NCBI RefSeq assembly: GCF_001984175.1
Contig: NZ_MTQP01000058.1
Location: 1-64,000 of the forward strand
DNA length: 64,000 nt
Reading direction: 5' to 3'
Source: Saccharothrix sp. ALI-22-I
GTDB lineage: Bacteria > Actinomycetota > Actinomycetes > Mycobacteriales > Pseudonocardiaceae
Shown: piece after piece, positions 24,051 through 32,989 of the stretch
Position numbering within the stretch: the stretch's first letter is position 1
How the letters are laid out: each line of letters starts with the position of its first letter
Program-made: the position numbers and the translations under genes
Notes under the pieces: generated by a model
Told to the model about the DNA's origin: nothing
Seen by the model: the letters and a program-made list of their open reading frames with translations, nothing else
The model's database searches: none

Positions 24051-27000
24051 GTGAACGAGTCCGTCGCCGTCGTCGGGTTCTCCTGTCGTTTCCCCGGTGC
24101 CGGTGATGCGGACGCGTTCTGGCAGCTGCTCGTCGACGGCGGTGAGGCGCTGACCCGGTTCACCGACGAGGAGCTGGCGCAGCGCGGCGTGCCCACCGGG
24201 CTGCGCCGCAACCCGGCCTATGTGCCGGTGGGTGGTCTGCTGGTCGACCAGGACCGGTTCGACCCGGCACCGTTCGGCATGTCGCGTACCGAGGCGGAGC
24301 TGCTCGACCCGCAGCAGCGCGTGTTCCTGGAGTGCGCGTGGCACGCGCTGGAGCACGCCGGGCTTGCCCGCGGTGCGGGCGTGACCGGGGTGTTCGCGGG
24401 CGCCGGGCTCTCCGCCTATCTCGCGACGAACCTCGCGCACCGCTTCGACCCGCTCGGAGGCGCGGACCCCGCGGGCAGCCTGCAGCTGCACACCGGCAAC
24501 GTGGCCGACTACCTGCCGTTGCGGACCGCGCACCGGCTCGGCCTGGAAGGACCCGCGGTCGCGGTGGGCGCCACGTGCGCCACGTCGCTGGTCGCCGTGC
24601 ACATCGCGGTGCAGGCGCTGCTCGCGGGCGAGTGCGACACCGCGCTGGCGGGTGGGGTGTCGCTGCGGGTGCCGCAGGGACTGGGCTACCTGCACGTGCC
24701 GGACGGTCCGTTCTCCGCGGACGGCCACACCCGCCCCTACTCGGCGCAAGCCAGGGGCACGGTCTTCACCCAGGGGGCCGGTGTCGTCGTGCTGCGGCGG
24801 TTGTCCGACGCGCTGGCCGACGGCGACCACGTGCACGCCGTCGTCCTCGGCTCCGCCGTGGGCAACGACGGCGCGGACCGCGCCGGCTTCACCGCACCCT
24901 CGTCCGCGGGGCAGGCGCGCACGATCGCGGAGGCGCTCGCGGTCGGCGACGTCGACCCGCGTTCCGTGTCCTACGTGGAAGGGCACGGGACGGGAACCAT
25001 CCTGGGCGATCCCATCGAAGTGCAAGCACTGCGACGGGTCTTCGGCGACGCCGACCGCCCGTGGTGCGGCCTCGGATCGGTCAAGGGCAACATCGGTCAC
25101 GCGGACTCGGCGGCGGGCATCGCGGGATTCCTCAAGGTGGTTCAGGCGCTGCGGAACCGCACGCTCCCAGGGTCGCTGCACGCGCATCCGGTGAACCCTG
25201 AGGTCGGGCTGGAGGGCTCCGCCTTCCGGATCGTCGACCGCACCGAGCGCTGGGAGACCGAGCGGGTGCGCCGCGCGGGCGTCAGCTCGTTCGGCATCGG
25301 CGGCGTCAACTGCCACGTCGTGCTGGAGGAGGCACCGGTCACGCCGGAGCCGGACCGTGACGAGCGGGCGCAGGTGCTGGTGGTCTCCTCGGCGACGGCG
25401 CAGGCCTGTCGCGCCACGGCCCGCGCACTCTCCGACGCCGTCACCTCGGCGCCCGTCGCCGATGTCGCGCACACCCTGACCCGCAGGCGGCAGCTCGCCG
25501 CGAGGACCGCGGTGACGGTCGCGCCCGGTGAGGACGCCGCCGAGGCACTGCGCCGGGCCGTCGTCGTCGAGGCGGCAGGCACGCCGCCGCGCGTGGTGTT
25601 CGCCTTTCCCGGCGGCGGTGCCCAGTACGCCGGGATGGCCGAGGGCCTGTACCGCGACGAACCGGTCTTCGCGTCCACAGTGGACGAACTAGCGGAGTTC
25701 CTGCTGCCGTTGTCCGGCGCGGACGTGCGCGACGTGCTGCTCGACCCGGTGGCCACCGCGGCTGCCCGCAGTCCGCGCCGCGGCCTGCCCGCACTGTTCA
25801 CCGCCTGTCTCGCCACCGCCCGCCTGCTGGAGTCCTGGGGTGTGCGTCCGGACGTGGTGCTCGGGCACAGCGTCGGCGAGTACGCCGCCGCCGTTGTCGC
25901 GGGCGTGCTCTCGTGGCAGGACGCCGCACTGCTGGTGGCCGAACGGTCGCGGCTGATGGAGGAGTTGCCGCAGGGCGCGATGCTCTCGTTGCCGCTCGGC
26001 GAAGCGGATGTGCGTGACCTGCTGTCCGCACATCCGGCTCTCGATCTCGCCGCGATCAACGCGTCCGACTCGTGTGCGGTGTCCGGGCCGAGCGACGCCA
26101 TCACCGTCCTGCGGGACGTCCTCGCCGCACGGGGCGTCGAATCGCACGTCGTCGGTGTCGATGTCGCCGCCCACTCCCGCCTGGTGGAGCCCGCCATGCC
26201 CGCGCTCCGCGCGGTCGCCGCGCGGCTGTCCGCCGCACCGGCCACGATCCCGCTGGTCACCACGCTCACCGGCCAGGTGGCCACGGACGCGGCGCTCGCC
26301 GATCCCGAGCACTGGGTGCGGCACCTGCGGGGCACGGTGCGCTTCGCCGACGCGCTGGACACCGCGCTGGGCGACGGTGACCCGGTCCTCGTGCAGGTCG
26401 GTCCCGGCGGCATGATCGCCTCACTCGCCGCGCGCCACGAGTCCGTTCGCGCGGCCATGACGACCTTCCCGCGCGCGGGCGAGGACACCGACGGCCGTGC
26501 CGCGCTGCTCGACGCGGCCGGGACACTGTGGGCGCATGGTGTCCCCGTTGACCTGACCGCCACGCATCGAGGTCACAGGGCGCGGGTTCCGCTGCCCGGC
26601 TACGCCTTCCAGCGCGAACGGTTCTGGATCGAGCCCCAGCGCACGCGCACTGGGGCGGTGGTCGGCCCGGTCGCGGCCGAGCCCGATGCGGCGGAACCGC
26701 TGCAGTTGCCGTCGTGGCGCAGGCTGCCGCCGCTCGCGCCCGTGGCCGCCCCCGCGAACCGGCGGTGGGCCGTGCTGGGCGACGGGCACTGGGCCGACGC
26801 GCTGCGCGCCGCTCTGCCCGTGGTCGACGGCGACGCGGACGCGGTGATCGCGGTCCACTCTGGCACGTCCCTGCATGACGAGGTGCTGGCATACGGCCGA
26901 CTCGACGGCACACCTCTGGTACAGCTCACCGTGCGCGGCGAGCGGGTGATCGGTGACGAGGTGGTGGACCCGGTCGCCGCCGGCGTGCGCGGTCTGCCCA

Positions 27001-30000
27001 GGGTGCTCGCCCAGGAGGTGCCCGGCCTGCGCTGGCGCACCCTCGACCTGCCGGACGACGAGCCAGACGAGACGGGTGTCGCCGCCGTGCTGGCCGAGAC
27101 CGCCGATCTGCTCGCCACCCCCGACGGTGGGGCGTGGGAACTCGCGTTGCGCGCCGGGCAGCGGTGGATCCGCCAGTGGGAACCGTGGCAGCCCGACGAC
27201 ACCGAGGATCTGCCCTCGGACCCGGTCGTCGTCGTGACCGGTGGTTCGGGCAACGTCGCCCGCGCACTGGCGGACGCCCTGCACGCCCGCGGCTCGGCGC
27301 GGGTGGTGCTCGCTTCTCGCAGCACCACGCCGTCGGTGGACGTCACGGATGCCGACCAGCTGCGCGCGCTGCTCGCGGACGTGGTCGACCAGCACGGCAG
27401 GATCGACCTCGTCGTCCACGCCCCGGTCGTGATCGAGCTGGCCGCGTTGTCCGAAATGGACGAGCAGGTGGTGGCGGACGCCTTGGCGCCCAAGGTGACC
27501 GGTGCGCTCAACCTCCGCTCCGCTGTCGAGGCCCTGCCACCCCGGGTGCGTCCTCGTGCGGTCGTGCTGATGTCCTCGGCGGCCGGGACGATCGGCGGCT
27601 TCGGCCTCGGCGCCTATGTTGCGGCCAGCCGGTTCCTCGACGGGTTCGCCGCCGGTGGCACACCTGGCACCACCTGGGTCGCGATCGACTGGGACCGCTG
27701 GCGGTTCGGGACCGCCCAGGAACGCGAGGCCGCGGCCGAGATCACCATGCGGCACGCGCTCGGCGCGGCCGACGCGGTGCGGGCCCTGCTGCGGGTGGCC
27801 GGTCTCGCGCTGGCCGGGACCGTTCCGCACCAGGTGGCGGTGTCCCCGGCCGAGCTCAACACGCGTTCTCTCGCGATCGGAGCGCGGCAGACGCGTGCCG
27901 AGTCCGGCGGCGACGCGCCGGCCACCGCCGAGGAACGTCTCGTCGCCGAGGTGCTGGGCGAGGCGCTGGGCCGTCCGGTGACCAGCCGCGACGACGACTT
28001 CTTCGCACTCGGCGGGCACTCCCTGCTCGCCACCCGCGTGCTCGCCCGGCTGCGCGACGACCACGGCGTCGAACTGCGGTTGCGCGACCTGCTGGCCCGG
28101 CCGACCGTCGCGGGGCTCGCCGAGCTGATCACGACGACAACCGGCCCCGCCCGCCGGGAGGAGCCCGCCGCCGTACCGGTCGTCGCGGGGGAACCGTTCC
28201 CGCTCACCAGGGTGCAGCACGCCTACTGGGTCGGCCGGTCCGCCGCGTTCGCGCTCGGGGAGGTCGGCTGCCACTTCTACCTGGAGCACGACTGCGCGGA
28301 GCTGGACCACGAGCGCTACCAGAACGCGTGGAACCGGCTCATCGAGCGGCACGAGATGCTGCGCTGCGTGGTCGGCCCGGACGGCCACAACGTGGTGCTG
28401 ACCGAGGTCCCCCGCTACCGGGTACCGGTGCACGACCTGTCCGGTGCGGACGAGCTGGAGGCGCTGCGTGCACGGCTGTCCCACCGCGTCGCCGACCCCG
28501 GCCGCTGGCCGTTGATCGAAGCCCACGTCGTGCGGATGCCCGGCGGGCGGCACCGGGTGCTCGTCTCGGTCGACGTGCTCGTCTGCGACTCCGCGAGCTA
28601 CCTGATCCTCGACCGCGAGCTGCGCGCGCTGTACGAGAACCCGCAGGCCGAGCTACCCCTGATCGGTACGACCTTCGCCGAGTGCGCGCGGGCGATGGAC
28701 CGCCGCCGCGGTGACACCGAGCACCGGCGTGCGGCCGAGTACTGGCTGCGCCGCGTCGACGCGCTCCCGGCCGCGCCACCGCTGCCGGTGCGCGAGAGCG
28801 AGGGCGCGCCCCGGTTCGCCCGGCGCAGCGCCAGGCTGGCCGCGCCGCTGTGGAACCGGGTGCGTGAGCAGGCGGGGCAAATGGGCGTGACGCCGACCGC
28901 CGTGCTGCTGACGGCGTACGCCGACGTGCTCGCCGCGTGGTCGCGCACGGACCACTTCTGCCTCACGCTCACCGTGTTCGACCGGCCCGACGTGCACCCC
29001 GACGTGGACAGGGTGGTCGGCGAGTTCTCGTCACTGCTGCTGTTCGAAGCCGATCACCGCGGGCTCGTGAGGTTCGCCGAGCGGGCGAAAGCAGCGCAGC
29101 ACCGGTTGTTCGACGACCTGGACCACCGGTCGTTCTCCGGTCTCGAGGTGCTCACCGAGCAGGCGCGGCGCACCGGCAGGCAGCAGAACGTGCCGGTCGT
29201 GTTCACCGGCATGCTGGGGCTGGACCGCCTCGGCGGTGAGCCGCACGACCACGAGTGGCTCGGGCCGGTCGACTTCGGCGTGAGCCAGACCCCGCAGGTG
29301 TGGCTCGACCACCAGGCCTACGAGCACCGCGGCGCGCTGGTGCTGCAGTGGGACGTGGCCGAGACATCGCTGGACGCCGCAGAGGCCGACACCGCCTTCA
29401 CCGCCTACGTCACGTGGCTGACCGCGCTGGCCGAGTCGGACGACGCCTGGACCGGCGGTGAAGCGGGCCCGATGCCGCACGGGGAGTTCGCGCCCTCGTC
29501 GTCCGAGGACGAGCACGTCGTCGGCGTGGCGGGCGACGACGCCTCGACCGGCGGCGACGCGGCGTCAGGGGAGTCCCAGGGCGACCACGTCATCGACGTG
29601 CTCACCGGGATCTGGGCGGAACTGCTCGACCTCGAACCGGGCGCGATCCCGGCGGACGTCTCGTTCCTCGGTCTCGGCGGTGACTCCCTGCTCGTCGTCC
29701 GGATGGCCTCGGTCATCCGGCAGGAGCTGGACGTCGTGCTCGCGCTGACCGAGATCCGCGCCGAGCTGACCCTCACCGATCTGGTCGAGCTGGTGCGCCG
29801 ACGTGGCGAGGGCGGCTCTGCTCGCAGGGCTCTCGACGTGACCGTGCGCCGCAGGTTCGAGCCTGCCGAGCCGTTCGGGCTGCTCCCACTGCAACAGGCC
29901 TACTTCGTCGGCCAGCAGGGGGAGTGGGAGCTGTCCTACTCCTCGGCGCACGTGTGCACCGACGTCGCACTGTTCGATGTGGACGCCGAGCGCGCTCCGG

Positions 30001-32336
30001 TGGCCTTGGCCGACGCGCTGCGCCGGGTGATCGCACACCAGCCGATGCTGCGGGTTCGGATCACGCCCGATGGCACGCAGCGCATCCTCGGCGCCGACGA
30101 CCCGCAGACCGCGGTCGTGCCCGAGGTGTGCGACCTGCGCGACGCGAACGACGACGTCGTGGCTGCCGAGCTCGACCGCATCCGGGCCGAGATGAGCCTG
30201 CGCGGACCCGACCCCGTCACGGGACCTCCGCTGGAGATGAGGCTGACCCTGTTGCCCGGCGGGCGGGCGCGGCTGCACACCGCGTTCAGCCTCCTCGCGG
30301 TGGACGGCTGGTCGGGTGGCGTGTTCGACCGTGAACTGCTGACCTACGTGGCCGATCCCAACGCCGTGCTGCCCCCGCTGCTGGTCGACTTCGGCGACTA
30401 CGCCACCGCTCTTGAGGAGGTGCGCGGGGGAGAGCAGTGGCGGGCCGACCACGAGTGGTGGTCGCGACGCCTGCCGCAGCTGCCCGCCGCGCCCGCGCTG
30501 CCGATGATCGCCGACCCCGACGGGCTGGACGTGGCCGCGATGGCGGCACGGGAGGCGCGCTTGGCGCCTGCGGACTGGGCGGCGTTGCGGGAACGCTGCG
30601 CCGAGCACGAGGTCACGCCGACCGCTGCCGTGCTGGCGGTCTACGCCATCGCGCTCGCCCGGCTCGCGGGCGGCAGGCGGTTCCTGCTGAACAGCCTGCA
30701 GGCGGCCCGGCTGCCGCTGCACCCGGACGTGGACCGGATGATCGGCGCGTTCTCGTCGACCGCGCTGCTGTCGATCGACCTGCCGCACGGCGGGCGGTTC
30801 GCGGACCTGGCCGCCGCCGTGCGCGGCGAGATCACCGATTCGCTCGCGCACAACCTGGTCAGCGGCGTCGAGGTGTCGCGTGAGCTGGCCCGGCACCGGG
30901 GCACGCACAGGCCGGTCGCGCCGGTGGTGTTCCAGAGCACCATCGGCATGGACGCGGCACTGGGTGGCGAGCGGCCGCTGACCGCCGGACCGCTCGGCCG
31001 GATCGACATCTCCGACTACGTGCAGCACATCCGCACGCCCCAGGTGTTCCTGGAGCTGCGGGTGTTCGAGCTGCGCGGCGAGCTGGTCCTGAACTTCGCC
31101 GTGGTCGAGGAGCTGTTCGGCACGGAGGTGGTCGACCGGCTGTTCGGCGAAATCGTGGGCACCGTCCGTGAACTCGCCGCCGGACTGGGCTGGGACGATG
31201 TCGTGGAGCTGCCCGCCGACACCGGCGCCGGGCAAGCCGATGAGCCGACCACCGAACGCGGGCGGGTCGAGCCAGGCGCACCCCGCGACGAGCTGGAGCG
31301 GCGGATCGCGGCGCTGTGGGCCGACCTGCTCGGCGTGTCCGAAGTGGACAGGTCGGACGACTTCTTCGCGCTGGGCGGCGATTCGCTGCTCGCCGTGCGG
31401 ATGCTCGGCAGGCTGGCACGGGAACACGGGAGCAGCGCGCAACCCCGCGCCTTCCTCGCCGCCCCCACGCCCGCCGGGCTCGCCGCCGCGGTGCGCGCGG
31501 ACGAGCCGGTCCCGGTGGCGGACATCGCGGTGCCGCTGCGCGACGGCGACGGACCGCCGCTGTTCCTGCTGCACCCCTCGGGCGGTGACGTCCTGTGCTA
31601 CGCCGACCTCGCCCGGCGCATCAGCGCACCGAACCCGGTGATCGCACTGGCCGATCCGGGGCTCTCCGGACACGACGGGCCCGAGTCGATCGCGGCGATG
31701 GTCGAGCAGTACCTCGCGGTGCTGCGGGCCCATCAGCCGCACGGACCGTACCTGCTCGGTGGCTGGTCGATGGGTGGCACCGTGGGGCACGAGCTGGCGT
31801 GCGCGCTGCGCGAGCGCGGCGAGCGGGTGGCGCTGCTGGTGATGATCGACTCCAACAGCCCGGAGCGGATCGTCGCGATCGAAGGGCTGGACCGGCAGCG
31901 CACCGACGACGAGGTCCGGCTGCGCTACCTGCGGTCGCTGGAGGCGTACCTCGACGTCGACTGCGGCACCGGCCACGGTGCCGACGAGCTGGAGCGGGCG
32001 CTGGCCGAGTGCGGGTTCACCGTGACCCCCGCCCGCTACGCGGTGTTCGCACGGCACCTGCGCGGCCTGGCTTCCCATCACGCGAGCCCGCTGGACGCCG
32101 AGACCCCCGTGCTGCTGCTGCGCGCGGGACGCACGTCGCCGCGCAACGCACGCATCGGCATGGGCGTGGACGACGCGTTCGACGAGCACGACCTCGGCTG
32201 GAGCGGCCACGTGGCGGGTGAGTTCCGCGTGGTGGAGGTCGACGCCCACCACTACTCGATCCTCGGGGATCCCGCTGTGAAGCACGTCGCCGACGAGATC
32301 TCCTCGGCACTCGCCCGGATCGCGAAGGAGAGCTGA
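24051..32336 (+). CDS. HMWP1-like hybrid PKS-NRPS, KS-AT-KR-ACP-Cy-PCP-Cy-PCP-TE
   Basis: 2761 residues. KS 4-427 (active Cys in GATCATSLVA, His in EGHGTGT and GNIGHADS). AT 514-800 (GHSVG near 605; specificity box VAAHS, not clearly malonyl or methylmalonyl). KR structural and catalytic parts 880-1265 (TGGSGNVA; Ser in MSSAAG; Tyr in AYVAAS, where the usual Asn is Ser). ACP with GGHSLL near 1323. Cyclization domain 1383-1800 with DVLVCDSAS, a full DxxxxDxxS. PCP near 1875 (GGDSLL). Second cyclization-like domain 1942-2377 with SLLAVDGWS, first Asp lost. PCP near 2441. Thioesterase 2504-2755 (GWSMGG, late His in DAHHYS). There is no A domain, so cysteine must come in trans from the NRPS at 43054. 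Compared with HMWP1 it lacks both methyltransferase domains and has one extra Cy-PCP unit. It should extend a bis-thiazoline chain by one ketide, add cysteine(s) and release the product. Confidence 0.93.
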   Translation: MNESVAVVGFSCRFPGAGDADAFWQLLVDGGEALTRFTDEELAQRGVPTGLRRNPAYVPVGGLLVDQDRFDPAPFGMSRTEAELLDPQQRVFLECAWHALEHAGLARGAGVTGVFAGAGLSAYLATNLAHRFDPLGGADPAGSLQLHTGNVADYLPLRTAHRLGLEGPAVAVGATCATSLVAVHIAVQALLAGECDTALAGGVSLRVPQGLGYLHVPDGPFSADGHTRPYSAQARGTVFTQGAGVVVLRRLSDALADGDHVHAVVLGSAVGNDGADRAGFTAPSSAGQARTIAEALAVGDVDPRSVSYVEGHGTGTILGDPIEVQALRRVFGDADRPWCGLGSVKGNIGHADSAAGIAGFLKVVQALRNRTLPGSLHAHPVNPEVGLEGSAFRIVDRTERWETERVRRAGVSSFGIGGVNCHVVLEEAPVTPEPDRDERAQVLVVSSATAQACRATARALSDAVTSAPVADVAHTLTRRRQLAARTAVTVAPGEDAAEALRRAVVVEAAGTPPRVVFAFPGGGAQYAGMAEGLYRDEPVFASTVDELAEFLLPLSGADVRDVLLDPVATAAARSPRRGLPALFTACLATARLLESWGVRPDVVLGHSVGEYAAAVVAGVLSWQDAALLVAERSRLMEELPQGAMLSLPLGEADVRDLLSAHPALDLAAINASDSCAVSGPSDAITVLRDVLAARGVESHVVGVDVAAHSRLVEPAMPALRAVAARLSAAPATIPLVTTLTGQVATDAALADPEHWVRHLRGTVRFADALDTALGDGDPVLVQVGPGGMIASLAARHESVRAAMTTFPRAGEDTDGRAALLDAAGTLWAHGVPVDLTATHRGHRARVPLPGYAFQRERFWIEPQRTRTGAVVGPVAAEPDAAEPLQLPSWRRLPPLAPVAAPANRRWAVLGDGHWADALRAALPVVDGDADAVIAVHSGTSLHDEVLAYGRLDGTPLVQLTVRGERVIGDEVVDPVAAGVRGLPRVLAQEVPGLRWRTLDLPDDEPDETGVAAVLAETADLLATPDGGAWELALRAGQRWIRQWEPWQPDDTEDLPSDPVVVVTGGSGNVARALADALHARGSARVVLASRSTTPSVDVTDADQLRALLADVVDQHGRIDLVVHAPVVIELAALSEMDEQVVADALAPKVTGALNLRSAVEALPPRVRPRAVVLMSSAAGTIGGFGLGAYVAASRFLDGFAAGGTPGTTWVAIDWDRWRFGTAQEREAAAEITMRHALGAADAVRALLRVAGLALAGTVPHQVAVSPAELNTRSLAIGARQTRAESGGDAPATAEERLVAEVLGEALGRPVTSRDDDFFALGGHSLLATRVLARLRDDHGVELRLRDLLARPTVAGLAELITTTTGPARREEPAAVPVVAGEPFPLTRVQHAYWVGRSAAFALGEVGCHFYLEHDCAELDHERYQNAWNRLIERHEMLRCVVGPDGHNVVLTEVPRYRVPVHDLSGADELEALRARLSHRVADPGRWPLIEAHVVRMPGGRHRVLVSVDVLVCDSASYLILDRELRALYENPQAELPLIGTTFAECARAMDRRRGDTEHRRAAEYWLRRVDALPAAPPLPVRESEGAPRFARRSARLAAPLWNRVREQAGQMGVTPTAVLLTAYADVLAAWSRTDHFCLTLTVFDRPDVHPDVDRVVGEFSSLLLFEADHRGLVRFAERAKAAQHRLFDDLDHRSFSGLEVLTEQARRTGRQQNVPVVFTGMLGLDRLGGEPHDHEWLGPVDFGVSQTPQVWLDHQAYEHRGALVLQWDVAETSLDAAEADTAFTAYVTWLTALAESDDAWTGGEAGPMPHGEFAPSSSEDEHVVGVAGDDASTGGDAASGESQGDHVIDVLTGIWAELLDLEPGAIPADVSFLGLGGDSLLVVRMASVIRQELDVVLALTEIRAELTLTDLVELVRRRGEGGSARRALDVTVRRRFEPAEPFGLLPLQQAYFVGQQGEWELSYSSAHVCTDVALFDVDAERAPVALADALRRVIAHQPMLRVRITPDGTQRILGADDPQTAVVPEVCDLRDANDDVVAAELDRIRAEMSLRGPDPVTGPPLEMRLTLLPGGRARLHTAFSLLAVDGWSGGVFDRELLTYVADPNAVLPPLLVDFGDYATALEEVRGGEQWRADHEWWSRRLPQLPAAPALPMIADPDGLDVAAMAAREARLAPADWAALRERCAEHEVTPTAAVLAVYAIALARLAGGRRFLLNSLQAARLPLHPDVDRMIGAFSSTALLSIDLPHGGRFADLAAAVRGEITDSLAHNLVSGVEVSRELARHRGTHRPVAPVVFQSTIGMDAALGGERPLTAGPLGRIDISDYVQHIRTPQVFLELRVFELRGELVLNFAVVEELFGTEVVDRLFGEIVGTVRELAAGLGWDDVVELPADTGAGQADEPTTERGRVEPGAPRDELERRIAALWADLLGVSEVDRSDDFFALGGDSLLAVRMLGRLAREHGSSAQPRAFLAAPTPAGLAAAVRADEPVPVADIAVPLRDGDGPPLFLLHPSGGDVLCYADLARRISAPNPVIALADPGLSGHDGPESIAAMVEQYLAVLRAHQPHGPYLLGGWSMGGTVGHELACALRERGERVALLVMIDSNSPERIVAIEGLDRQRTDDEVRLRYLRSLEAYLDVDCGTGHGADELERALAECGFTVTPARYAVFARHLRGLASHHASPLDAETPVLLLRAGRTSPRNARIGMGVDDAFDEHDLGWSGHVAGEFRVVEVDAHHYSILGDPAVKHVADEISSALARIAKES

Positions 32337-32989
32337 TGTTGCCCAACTGGCTCTACACCCAGAGCGTGTTGCCGGTCGAGCTGGCGGCGCAGGCCGCCGA
32401 CCCGGCCGCCGACCGGGCGGAGGTGCTCGCCCGGTTGTCCGCGAGCCCGCTCGCCGACGTGGGCCACCGGGAATGGGAACAGATCGGTCGCGGCCTTGCG
32501 GCACTCGGTGCGGCGTCTCCCGGCATCGGCGGGGAGTTCGCCGAGCACCTCGCCCAGCGCTACCGCGGTGACGCGCCCCGGCCGTACCTGGTGCGTGCCG
32601 CGCTGCTCGTGTCCGCGGCGGTCGGCGTGGCGTCGACCGCCGTGCGCCGGGCGGCAGCGAGCCAGACCCGCGAGGTGGGTGAGGCGGCCACCGCCGTGCT
32701 GACGGCCCAGGCCGCGCTGCTGCGGGTGCTGGGCATGCTCGATCTGTTCGCCGCGACCGGTCGTGAGGCCGACGCCACGGTCTCGGCGGGCTTCCACACG
32801 GTGGTCCGCGGAGCGGCGCAGTCTCTGGTCAGGGCGACGGAACTGCTCGCGGGCGAAGACATTCCCGCCGATCTCGTCGAGCACGTCCACCGGACGGCGT
32901 CCGACGAGCTGATCGGCGGTCCCGAATGGTCCGCGCGAGTCGCCGAGACGCTCGTGGGGAACTGGTCCTCTTTCGAAGGGTGTGTGTGA
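32336..32989 (+). CDS. Unrecognised 217-residue protein in the metallophore operon
   Basis: I do not recognise this protein. It is Ala-rich and predicted mostly helical, with no signal peptide and only one moderately hydrophobic stretch (AALLVSAAVGVASTAV, residues 87-102). It starts MLPNWLYTQSVLPVELAAQA. It overlaps the PKS stop and the lipoprotein start by one base each (TGATG), so it is surely translated with them. It has no Cys and few His outside HREWEQ and FHTVVRG. Position between synthase and importer suggests a role in assembly, starter supply or metallophore handling, but sequence gives no reaction. Confidence 0.85.
   Translation: MLPNWLYTQSVLPVELAAQAADPAADRAEVLARLSASPLADVGHREWEQIGRGLAALGAASPGIGGEFAEHLAQRYRGDAPRPYLVRAALLVSAAVGVASTAVRRAAASQTREVGEAATAVLTAQAALLRVLGMLDLFAATGREADATVSAGFHTVVRGAAQSLVRATELLAGEDIPADLVEHVHRTASDELIGGPEWSARVAETLVGNWSSFEGCV

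Noticed and set aside
29565-32504. 979-residue open frame antisense to the PKS-NRPS, and similar long antisense frames at 26421-28553, 35206-38406 and 43159-45945
   Set aside because: They are shadow frames of high-GC coding DNA: Arg/Gly/Val/Pro-biased composition, no domains, and exact overlap with well-supported genes on the other strand.
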